From Laterigemmans sp052161645 (GTDB lineage Bacteria; Planctomycetota; Planctomycetia; Pirellulales; Pirellulaceae), in NCBI GenBank assembly GCA_052161645.1, contig CP197414.1: a DNA stretch of 64,000 nt. One strand, written 5' to 3'. This document shows, piece after piece, positions 17,436 to 25,804 of this stretch. Numbering within the stretch: the first letter of the stretch is position 1; every line of letters starts with the position of its first letter. The notes below the pieces were generated by a model that was not told where the DNA came from, made no database searches, and was given only the letters and a program-made list of their open reading frames with translations. Made by a program: the position numbers and the translations under genes.

Positions 17436-18362
17436 ATGCAAGATCCTGGCGACCCTTCCGAACCAACCAGAACCTTTGTTGGCCATCTAAGCGAGCTGCC
17501 GGGTTCGTTTGGGGACCATGCTTTCCCCGTTATTTCGAACTATACGATCCAAGCGTGTATTGGCATGGGGGCTTTCGGTTGTGTCTATCGCGCCGAACGC
17601 AAATCAGATCAAGCGATTGTGGCGATTAAAGTATTGCAGCCACGAGGGCAACTGACGGATGCCATTCGAGCTCGATTCCTTCGTGAAGCCACGCTGCTTT
17701 GCCAGCTAAATCATCCGCACATTGTGCCCTTCCGCGAGTTAGGGATCACCGGTGAGCAGCTCTACCTTGTGATGGAGTATGTCGACGCCGTTTCCTGGCG
17801 AAGTTTAAGCCAAAACATGGGTTCAGCTAAACGACTCAGCATCGTGTTTGGAATCATTGCTCGTTGCCTGAATGCCTTAGTCTACCTGCATGAAAAAGGG
17901 ATGGTTCATCGCGATCTCAAGCCCAGTAATTTGCTGATCGAGAAACGCGACAAAAAGCTGCACGTTTTTCTCGCCGACTTTGGGTTGGCCAAGGACTACC
18001 TGCAGGCGGGCCACAGCGGAGTCACCAGTGATAACGAAATCGCCGGCACGCTGAGCTACTTGGCTCCGGAATTACTGGCCGGTGTCAAGTATTACCTCCC
18101 AGAGAGCGACCAGTACGCGCTGGCAGCGACCTGTTATGACATGCTCAGCGGCCGGCCACCGATCATCATGAACTCTTCCGCCAGCGCGCTGGCGTTGATT
18201 CGCAGCCATCACGTACCACGTATCGAATCACTCGTGCCGGAGGTACCGAAAACGCTAGCCGACTGGCTCCACAGAGGGTTGAGCACCGAGCCTGGCAAGC
18301 GTTTCTCATCCACATTTGAGATGCAGCGATCCCTACGGATCTTGCTTCGTCGTACCACGTAG
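17436..18362 (+). CDS. Soluble Ser/Thr protein kinase
   Basis: A 308-residue Hanks-type kinase that is almost all catalytic domain: glycine loop IGMGAFGCVYRA near 43-54, VAIKVL, HRDLKPSNLL, ADFGLAK, then GTLSYLAPELL and SDQYALAATCYDMLSGRPP. All core residues are present. A 35-residue N-terminal extension precedes it. It has no membrane helix or sensor domain, so input must come from partners. The stop is 18 bases before the giant kinase gene, suggesting an operon in which this small kinase phosphorylates, or is phosphorylated by, the membrane kinase (inference). The ribosome site before the ATG is weak. Confidence 0.92.
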   Translation: MQDPGDPSEPTRTFVGHLSELPGSFGDHAFPVISNYTIQACIGMGAFGCVYRAERKSDQAIVAIKVLQPRGQLTDAIRARFLREATLLCQLNHPHIVPFRELGITGEQLYLVMEYVDAVSWRSLSQNMGSAKRLSIVFGIIARCLNALVYLHEKGMVHRDLKPSNLLIEKRDKKLHVFLADFGLAKDYLQAGHSGVTSDNEIAGTLSYLAPELLAGVKYYLPESDQYALAATCYDMLSGRPPIIMNSSASALALIRSHHVPRIESLVPEVPKTLADWLHRGLSTEPGKRFSSTFEMQRSLRILLRRTT

Positions 18363-18380
18363 CAAGTGAGGAAACCAACC

Positions 18381-21300
18381 ATGAGCAAACTCAAGACCCA
18401 CTGCACTCATTGCGACCGCGCACTCCAGTTGGACATGAAGGCTTTGGGTAAACGCGTGCGCTGTCCTCACTGCCAAGCAGTTTTTAAAATCGCCAACATT
18501 GCTCCCTTGGGCGATCTGGACGGCACCGCGGAAGAAGAGGTGCTCGTTACTCGCAGCGAGCCGACACCCGAGGAGGCCAAGCCCCAACCCGATGAACTCG
18601 CGGTGTCAACGTCCAAGGCTCAAAGTGATGAGGTTGCGGAGGGGCAGTTTAACCAAGCCTTTTCCGTCGCCGAGGACTCTTCCGAAAACGAACTGGCAAA
18701 CACTCCAGAAGAGATGATTGGCCGGTACCAGATCAAACGTGTGCTCGGACGGGGAGCCTTCGGTGTGGTCTATGCCGCCCATGACGAAGTCTTGCATCGA
18801 GAAGTGGCAATCAAGCTGTGTAGCCGTGAGCGAGTTGACGCCGAGGACGGCGGTGAGGCACGGTTGTTGGCCGAAGCCAGGACGGCCGCCCGCCTGCGGC
18901 ATCCTAATATTGTCGCGGTGTTCGAAGCTGGCACCCACAATCAGCAGGTTTTCATTGTTTCCGAATTGGTCACCGGCGAGACGTTAGCCGACCGCATCAA
19001 AGCCAACCCTATCCCACAACGCGATGCCGCCGTTATCGTTCGCGATTTGGCTCGTGGTCTCGACTACGCCCATCAGCAAAACTTAGTACATCGCGATATC
19101 AAGCCCCAAAATGTGCTGATCGATCGCGAAGACCGGCCGCAAATCACTGATTTTGGACTTGCCTTCGATCGCAGCGATGAAGAGCAATTTCGCGAGCATG
19201 CCTACTCCCATTCCGGCACATTGGCCTACATGGCTCCCGAGCAAGCGGGGATCACGGGTGTCTCCGTTGGCCCCGCGGCTGATCAATATGCTTTAGGAGC
19301 AACTCTATTTGAAATGCTGACTGGGCAACGGCCTCATCAAGGCAACACGCTGGAAATTCTACAAGGGTTGGAGGCCAAACATTCACCGCGCGCCCGCCAG
19401 GTTAATAATAAGATTGACTTTGATCTGGACGCGGTGTGTGCGAAGGCGATGTCTCATGAGGCGTGGAGACGTTACAACAGTTGCGAAGATTTCGCACGAG
19501 ATCTCGAGCGATACTTGGCTGGAGATCTGATAAAAGGACGTCGGATCGGGGTGGTCGAGCGTGTTCGGCACTTCTCCAAACGCCGGCCGCAGGTTGCCGC
19601 GTGGATTGCCGCGGCGGCGGCAATGATCCTGGCGGTATTCGCCTATACGACGACCAGCGCCGTGCGCAACATCATTGCCGTGCGAGAACTGCGGTCGGAA
19701 AAAGCTCAGCAGGCTGAGGAGAATGGTCGCTCCGCACGGCAACTGGTCGGTTTCCTCAGCGGTCAACCCCAAGCCGCGCCAACGGCAAACATCAATCGCA
19801 CCATTGCGATACCGCAAAACCCCAGAGAACTGGCTGGCTGGGTCGCTTATTCCCGCAAGCTCCACAAAGCATCCCGCAGCCTCTCGCAGCTAGAGCTGGA
19901 ACACAGCAGTCGCTTGCTGGGTGAAACGCAGGATCCCTATCGCGATTGGGAACACCGTTTTCTCGAGAGCGCCAGCGGACAGCCCTATGTCGCGTGGCCA
20001 CTTACCCAGGGTCAGCGAGAAACTATTGACAATCTCATAACTTTTCCCGACCCGGCCTTGATTGGTATTCATACAGGATCGAGTGTCAGCATCCGCGATT
20101 TGGCCAACGGTCAAGAAGTGGCAGCCACGACGCTGGACTTCCAGTCGACAAAGCCGGCCGATTACAAACTTTTCCCACTGCGAAACCAACCACTGTTCGT
20201 GCTGGCTGATGGCGACACAATCCGTTTCTGGGACTACCAACAATCGCAAGACAATCCGCCGTTGCAAATTGATAGTCCGACTCGCATCCTCGCCTTAACC
20301 AACGACGATCGCTGGCTGTTGCTGGAAAAAACTCTGCCCTCATTGCCGGGGGAAAATAATGAGTCGCAACCCTCCTATGCAGCCGAGTTATGGGATTTGC
20401 GGCAGCGTGAAAAGGTCGTCAGTATGCCGGACTATTTGTTTCGGCAAAACAAAATGAATTTCTCGCAAGCCGTTGGCCCCCCTGCCGCAGCAGTCATGCC
20501 CGACGCCGGCATGAGTCGCAGCGGCAATGTTTCAGCGGTTGCTGCCTCGGATAGCAGCTTCTTCCTAATCGCTGCGGAAAACATGCTGTTTCGACTATCG
20601 CTGGAAACATTACTCGATAATGAAACGCCGCCGGAAAGTCGACAACCGGAGTTAGTTCAGTTGCCGGTGGAAGGCGTGACCCGTATCCTCACGATGACGC
20701 CGGACCAAGCTGGATATATCTGGATCGACGACCAAGGGAATTACCAGCGGCGACACGCGATGCCTCACGGTGGTTGGCAAACAACGCTGATTGCCGATCC
20801 CAATCCAGTTAACTCCCAAAGTTCGTGGAATGCTGGGAAGACGCGTGTTGCCACATCCACCACCCCCAGTGGTGATGCCTTGTTCGCCAGCAATGACGGT
20901 CGCCAGCTCAAATTGTCGGGGCCGAGCGGAAAGCTGCCTTTAAGTCAGAGGTTTGTCTACGGAGACAAATTCATTTCTCCGGAGTTCTCGTCCAATGGAC
21001 GGTATCTGATTGCGGCTGATGGTCAACAACTTAAAGTCTGGGACTTGAACGCATTGCAACCGCCGGCAATTTTGCAAAGTGAAACCACGGTTTCGGCGAT
21101 GGCGCAATCCCCTGACGGGCGCCTGGCGGCGATCGCTCACCTCGATGGTCAAGTCGACCTCTGGAATCTTGAGTCGGATCGTTGGGTGTGGAGCTTGCCG
21201 GGAGACGATGTGCAGATGCTGCATGCGGTTGCTTTTCATCCCACACAGCCGGTGGTGGCGATCGGGGGAAGTTACGGGGTGGTGCAATTTGTCGATGCGT

Positions 21301-24300
21301 TAACGGGCAAGGTAATGAATGCTTGGCCGGCGTTGCCAGCCGCCATCAGCACGTTGCAATTTGCTCCCGACGGGGAAACGCTGGCGATCGGATTGTCTGA
21401 TTCACCCCCAACTAAGCCGGGGCGGGCAGAACAGGCTCCCGCACCAGAACCTATTCCCGTGGAGTCAGTCACAGTGGGGGAAACTCAAAACGCGACGCAA
21501 ACCCGCTTGGTCGCTTTCCAGAACACGCAGCAGAATGCGCCGCAGCCACAAATTGAGGCCAACCTGTTGTTCGTTGACACGCGAAATGGCCAGCCGCTCG
21601 GACAGTTCAAGGCGCATCAGTACGGCGTCACAGCTTTAGACTTTTCACCAGACGGATCGCGACTGGTGACCAGCGGCGAGGACGGCCGCGTGGCCCTGTG
21701 GGATGTTGATCGAGCATCGCTGATCGCCGACTACAATTGCCAACCCGGGGGCGTGCCCAGTGAATTGCAATTCTCCCCGGATGGTGAACGTGTAGTGTTT
21801 GTGGTTCAAAACGGAGCGGTAAATGGTCGGATGAAATGGCTCCTTGAGACGAGGATAGAAACGCTTTTGGTAACAAAGGTGCGTCAGGAAATGCGCACAC
21901 GCGAGGTAACAATCCAAAAAAAATTCACAGTGGCGGAAATTGTCAACCTTGCAATTGAATATGAGGGCGAGTTATCCAATAAAGAGACTGTGCTTACCAG
22001 AACCCGCCTGGTCCCAGCCACAGAAACTCAAAGCTATATGGTTTGCGTACCTTACACCGAAGAAGTCCAGAGAACTTACAGCGTTCGTGTGGGTTACCTG
22101 GAGGTTCCCTCAGTTACCAGCGGTCCTTCGCTAGACCAGCAATTACCGCTTACCCCGCACGTCGTCTCGACTCGAGCTGCAGATTTGACCGAAGTATCTC
22201 GCTGGTATCCGGAGGGATCGGCAATGCCAAAATCACTCAGTTACGCGGCCGACGGCAAGCGAGTTTACGTGACCACCGACCAAGGCGTCAGTTCACTGCA
22301 TCCTGAGTATTTCTTTGAACTGGCGGAACTGAGGCCTGATAACTCACCAGGCTCGGCGATCCGCTGCGGTAAAGTCTTGTATAACTCCAGATACGGCAAA
22401 CTGTTGGTCTCGGGAGCCGCGCAACCGGCGAATAATTTTCGCACCGAAGAAAACGTTTTCCTGCTCCGCCCCCAAGAGCGGCGTGTTGAAGATGCGATCC
22501 GAGTTGCCCTCCGCCGAGCTCCGATTCGCAGCGGCCAGCCTGAAATCGTTCAGGCAACAAGCACACCCGAACAAGCTCTCTTAGCCGAGAGCGTTTCCGA
22601 TGCGGTCGCGTCGCGAAGCGATCGCCCCAACCCTGAAGACATACAACCTGCTGGAGAGCCCGATGGGAAGTTTGACCCTTGGTCGGGGGTTGTCATCGGG
22701 ATCCCTCTAGATCAACCAGTCGAAACTCCCGATGCAGACAAGGTGAAATCGGATCGACTTGTCTTAGCTGACACCTCGGAATCAACGACCTCGATCGTGC
22801 TCAGCCGCGCGGAACCAACTCGGGTGAGTTCGCCGCAGTTGCTGAACAATGATCGTCCGTTCAACGCGGGTACGACTTTCGAGGCTAGTGATTATCTGCC
22901 CGCCCCAGCCGGTTCCATGTATCAATATGATCTTCCCGCTGGTTGGGCCAGCTTTCATACCATCTTCGCACTCGACAGCGAGGTGGCAGCGGGAGCCGCG
23001 GTGTTCGTCATTCGCGGCGATGGGCGAACGTTGTATCGATCTCCGATCATTCGCGATCAAAAGCTGCACGGGATTCGACTGGACGTTCGCGGAGTCAAAC
23101 GGCTGGAATTAATCTCTGAATATATCGATCGGGGACGCGTGCGAGGTGTGGGTGCCTGGATCCAGCCCCAGCTGAAGCGAGAGCTCGAAAGCCCCAGTTA
23201 TGCGGTTGAATTCGACGAGCTGCGGATCACCGGAACCGAATTGGACTATTGTGAAATTCAATTGTCCAAAGAGGGATTGAAATTAAATGAGCTTCGCTAC
23301 ACCGACCCCACAATTCGCGTGAACGGTTATGTTTGGAAACCAAAATCCCAAGCTGTTCTGCCGAATCGTGATACGACTAAGTTTATTTCGGATGCCGCGA
23401 ATTTCAATCTAGCACGAATTCATACTTTACGAATTGGCGACGGCGGAAATCTGATTTCCAAGGTCGAAGATCAAACGATCACGTTGCGTTTCTCCAGGCC
23501 AGCCAACGGCAGCACCGATTTTGAATGTGTGATTCAAATTCCCCGTCGCTCGGGCCCCGAAGCCGACGTTTCGCAATCCAACAGTCAATTGGTTTGGGCG
23601 GCGCCCTGGAAAGTAGCCGGTTTTGCGCTACCGGAAGATCCCGACCAACCACTGCCAAAAGAAATTCCAATCAAGACGATTCGTCCCTTCAACGTTTCCG
23701 AACTGGAGACGATCGATTGGAATTGGCCAGAGAAACGAACCGCCTTGAGAAATACCCCCGAGAATCGCTATGCGATCGTGGGTCAACGCCAATTCAGCAC
23801 CGATGGCGGGAGCTTTCGCATGGAAACGCTTGGCGATGATGCGGTCCGCGTGCGAGTCAACAACCAGGTCGTGATTGACGATTGGTCGCTGGGGGGAGTT
23901 CGGCAAAACGCTGTGATGATGCAATTACCCCCAGGCGAACACATCGTTCGTTTCGAGCAGTTCAAACCCAGAGGCAAAAGTCGCTTGCAGGTTTCGGTGC
24001 GCTCGCTTGAGAAGCATCAGTTTACGAGCAAGGTCACCGAACCGCGCCCAATGGAGTTCTGGGGCAACTTGGGTGACCAAACACAAAGGGTTGAGACGCT
24101 TGCGAATTACCTCGACCGGGAGATCGCCGAGCAACTTCGAAAAAGAGGGGTCGAGCTTACTGTCCGCACGGCGGATGGCAAACAGGTACGGTCATCGTCC
24201 AGTACAGAATTGCCTGAGCAGCCCTTTGTGGTACTTTCTCTCTGGGACGGTTCTAGCCAGAAAGGACGTTTCGATGATGAGACGCTTCAGACACTAAATC

Positions 24301-25136
24301 AACAAGGCATGCTCAATGAACTTGAGCAACTGGCGTCTTTTTCCAATACGTTAACGAGTGATGGTCTTAAGTGCCTAGTAGGGAATCGTTCGATCTCAAG
24401 GTTGCATTTGGGGGCAAAAGTACCTGAGCCTGTGCTGATTAGTTTACTCAGCAGCCTGCCAAATCTTCGGGAGGTTGATCTGCGAAATCCTCAATTGACC
24501 GATGTCGGGATGGAAGCAATTGCTCGTTTACCGCTGCAATACTTAAAGATCCCCAAGGCTCAGATTAGCGACGTAGGCCTTAAGCGACTACAAAACATGA
24601 CCAGTTTAACCTCACTTGACGTCAATGGGACCAACGTTACGGAAGACGGACTCATGCAAGTGTTGCCAAAGCTGAAAAACCTACGGACGGTTTCCCTCGA
24701 CGACTTGCCAGTTACCGACCGCACGATGGATGTCGTGGCCAAGTTGCCCCTTTCCGGCACGCTAAGCCTAAAAAACACGATGATCACTGATGCTGGTTTA
24801 AGCCGTTTCAGAGACATGAAAGTCAGTTCCCTCGATTTGTCAGGAACGGAGGTCAGTGACGAAGGCATGCGATATTTGCAAAACGTTTTCAATGATTCAG
24901 GAAATTTCACACTTTCGCTTGCTGGTACTAGGGTTACGGACGCGAGTCTTAAATATTTGGAAGGCAAGCCTTGTTGGAACTTGGATCTTTCCAATACCAC
25001 GGTCGGTGACGGTGGCATTGATTCATTGCGGAAGCTCAAGTCGCTGAGGTATTTGACCTTACGAAATACGCAAGTTTCCCCTGCTGGGATTAAATTACTT
25101 GAAGAAGCGTTTCCGGAAGCAAACATTTGGAAATAA
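18381..25136 (+). CDS. Giant mosaic Ser/Thr kinase: zinc ribbon, kinase, TM, WD40, NPCBM-like, PA14-like, LRR
   Basis: A 2251-residue protein. Residues 8-31 form a four-Cys zinc ribbon (CTHC...CPHC, MJ0042 type). The kinase spans about 114-380 (GRGAFGVVYAA, HRDIKPQNVL, DFGLAF), with one membrane helix at about 405-425. The exterior part has WD40-like repeats (about 600-1150), an insert at about 1160-1265 including TQSYMVCVPYTEEVQRTYSV, an NPCBM-like lectin-type domain (about 1510-1600), a PA14-like region (about 1790-1875, DDAVRVRVNNQVVIDDW) and leucine-rich repeats with LTDVGMEAIARLPL-type units (about 1990-2251). GAGGAAA before the ATG at 18381 favours it over a GTG at 18366. It follows the small kinase by 18 bases. 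The exterior modules suggest glycan or protein sensing; the ligand is unknown. Confidence 0.9.
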   Translation: MSKLKTHCTHCDRALQLDMKALGKRVRCPHCQAVFKIANIAPLGDLDGTAEEEVLVTRSEPTPEEAKPQPDELAVSTSKAQSDEVAEGQFNQAFSVAEDSSENELANTPEEMIGRYQIKRVLGRGAFGVVYAAHDEVLHREVAIKLCSRERVDAEDGGEARLLAEARTAARLRHPNIVAVFEAGTHNQQVFIVSELVTGETLADRIKANPIPQRDAAVIVRDLARGLDYAHQQNLVHRDIKPQNVLIDREDRPQITDFGLAFDRSDEEQFREHAYSHSGTLAYMAPEQAGITGVSVGPAADQYALGATLFEMLTGQRPHQGNTLEILQGLEAKHSPRARQVNNKIDFDLDAVCAKAMSHEAWRRYNSCEDFARDLERYLAGDLIKGRRIGVVERVRHFSKRRPQVAAWIAAAAAMILAVFAYTTTSAVRNIIAVRELRSEKAQQAEENGRSARQLVGFLSGQPQAAPTANINRTIAIPQNPRELAGWVAYSRKLHKASRSLSQLELEHSSRLLGETQDPYRDWEHRFLESASGQPYVAWPLTQGQRETIDNLITFPDPALIGIHTGSSVSIRDLANGQEVAATTLDFQSTKPADYKLFPLRNQPLFVLADGDTIRFWDYQQSQDNPPLQIDSPTRILALTNDDRWLLLEKTLPSLPGENNESQPSYAAELWDLRQREKVVSMPDYLFRQNKMNFSQAVGPPAAAVMPDAGMSRSGNVSAVAASDSSFFLIAAENMLFRLSLETLLDNETPPESRQPELVQLPVEGVTRILTMTPDQAGYIWIDDQGNYQRRHAMPHGGWQTTLIADPNPVNSQSSWNAGKTRVATSTTPSGDALFASNDGRQLKLSGPSGKLPLSQRFVYGDKFISPEFSSNGRYLIAADGQQLKVWDLNALQPPAILQSETTVSAMAQSPDGRLAAIAHLDGQVDLWNLESDRWVWSLPGDDVQMLHAVAFHPTQPVVAIGGSYGVVQFVDALTGKVMNAWPALPAAISTLQFAPDGETLAIGLSDSPPTKPGRAEQAPAPEPIPVESVTVGETQNATQTRLVAFQNTQQNAPQPQIEANLLFVDTRNGQPLGQFKAHQYGVTALDFSPDGSRLVTSGEDGRVALWDVDRASLIADYNCQPGGVPSELQFSPDGERVVFVVQNGAVNGRMKWLLETRIETLLVTKVRQEMRTREVTIQKKFTVAEIVNLAIEYEGELSNKETVLTRTRLVPATETQSYMVCVPYTEEVQRTYSVRVGYLEVPSVTSGPSLDQQLPLTPHVVSTRAADLTEVSRWYPEGSAMPKSLSYAADGKRVYVTTDQGVSSLHPEYFFELAELRPDNSPGSAIRCGKVLYNSRYGKLLVSGAAQPANNFRTEENVFLLRPQERRVEDAIRVALRRAPIRSGQPEIVQATSTPEQALLAESVSDAVASRSDRPNPEDIQPAGEPDGKFDPWSGVVIGIPLDQPVETPDADKVKSDRLVLADTSESTTSIVLSRAEPTRVSSPQLLNNDRPFNAGTTFEASDYLPAPAGSMYQYDLPAGWASFHTIFALDSEVAAGAAVFVIRGDGRTLYRSPIIRDQKLHGIRLDVRGVKRLELISEYIDRGRVRGVGAWIQPQLKRELESPSYAVEFDELRITGTELDYCEIQLSKEGLKLNELRYTDPTIRVNGYVWKPKSQAVLPNRDTTKFISDAANFNLARIHTLRIGDGGNLISKVEDQTITLRFSRPANGSTDFECVIQIPRRSGPEADVSQSNSQLVWAAPWKVAGFALPEDPDQPLPKEIPIKTIRPFNVSELETIDWNWPEKRTALRNTPENRYAIVGQRQFSTDGGSFRMETLGDDAVRVRVNNQVVIDDWSLGGVRQNAVMMQLPPGEHIVRFEQFKPRGKSRLQVSVRSLEKHQFTSKVTEPRPMEFWGNLGDQTQRVETLANYLDREIAEQLRKRGVELTVRTADGKQVRSSSSTELPEQPFVVLSLWDGSSQKGRFDDETLQTLNQQGMLNELEQLASFSNTLTSDGLKCLVGNRSISRLHLGAKVPEPVLISLLSSLPNLREVDLRNPQLTDVGMEAIARLPLQYLKIPKAQISDVGLKRLQNMTSLTSLDVNGTNVTEDGLMQVLPKLKNLRTVSLDDLPVTDRTMDVVAKLPLSGTLSLKNTMITDAGLSRFRDMKVSSLDLSGTEVSDEGMRYLQNVFNDSGNFTLSLAGTRVTDASLKYLEGKPCWNLDLSNTTVGDGGIDSLRKLKSLRYLTLRNTQVSPAGIKLLEEAFPEANIWK

Positions 25137-25260
25137 GCAGGAGGTGGCTGTTTGTGTCGGCGGAATTTGCTCTGCTGCGGCTCAATGGGTAAACTTTGAA
25201 GAATCGCGACGCTCCGGGGATTGCTCGCGAGCCGGTACTAGAAATCATGTGAGAGATGAC

Positions 25261-25791
25261 ATGACCGTTAGTTCACCCACCGCGGATTTATCGGAAGACG
25301 AGTTGTCTGCTCTAGTTGGGTGGCTGCGCATCAAGGCCTCCGAGAAACTTCAGAGACTGCCAAACGACGCCACGCTGCAAACAACTGTGCTACTGAACGA
25401 GACATTTATTAAATTGTTGCGGGGCCGGACTTTTGAGAGGAACGCCACGCGAGCTTATCGCTATACAGCCGCGGCGCGAGCTCTGCGTGAAGTTTTTGCC
25501 ACGGCCGTTCGCAGCCGCAACACGGCAAAGCGTGGGGTCGGGCTGCACCGCGTGAATCTACTCGGTGACCTTGCCGACCCGAAGCGACAGGCTGATTTTT
25601 CCGATCTCCACGAAGCGGTGGAAAGTTTATCATCCAAAGAGCCACGTGCGGCTACGGTTGTCGATTTAAAATTCTACGCCGGCCTGACGATCCAAGAGAT
25701 TGCCAAGTTGCTGGAGGTGAGCGAATCCACCGTGGAAGCTGATTGGCGACTGGCCAGGAAATTTATTTTGCGTTTCTTGACGTCGGCTTAA
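25261..25791 (+). CDS. RNA polymerase ECF-type sigma factor, kinase-linked
   Basis: A 176-residue sigma-70 family protein. Region 2 shows ATLQTTVLLNETFIKLLRGR and TRAYRYTAAARALREVFATA. The region 4 helix-turn-helix shows DLKFYAGLTIQEIAKLLEVS followed by ESTVEADWRLARKFI. The pattern matches the TIGR02999-like planctomycete ECF group seen also at 4684-5241. I chose the ATG at 25261 over an upstream frame start at 25099 because GTGAGAG precedes it and the protein then has family length. It lies 124 bases after the giant kinase and 13 bases before the next kinase, so it probably works with one or both. Confidence 0.9.
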   Translation: MTVSSPTADLSEDELSALVGWLRIKASEKLQRLPNDATLQTTVLLNETFIKLLRGRTFERNATRAYRYTAAARALREVFATAVRSRNTAKRGVGLHRVNLLGDLADPKRQADFSDLHEAVESLSSKEPRAATVVDLKFYAGLTIQEIAKLLEVSESTVEADWRLARKFILRFLTSA

Positions 25792-25804
25792 GTGAATAAT
25801 ATCG

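Noticed and set aside
17291..17629. 112-residue plus-strand frame overlapping the start of the small kinase
   Set aside because: It is out of frame with the kinase, whose catalytic motifs cover the same DNA.
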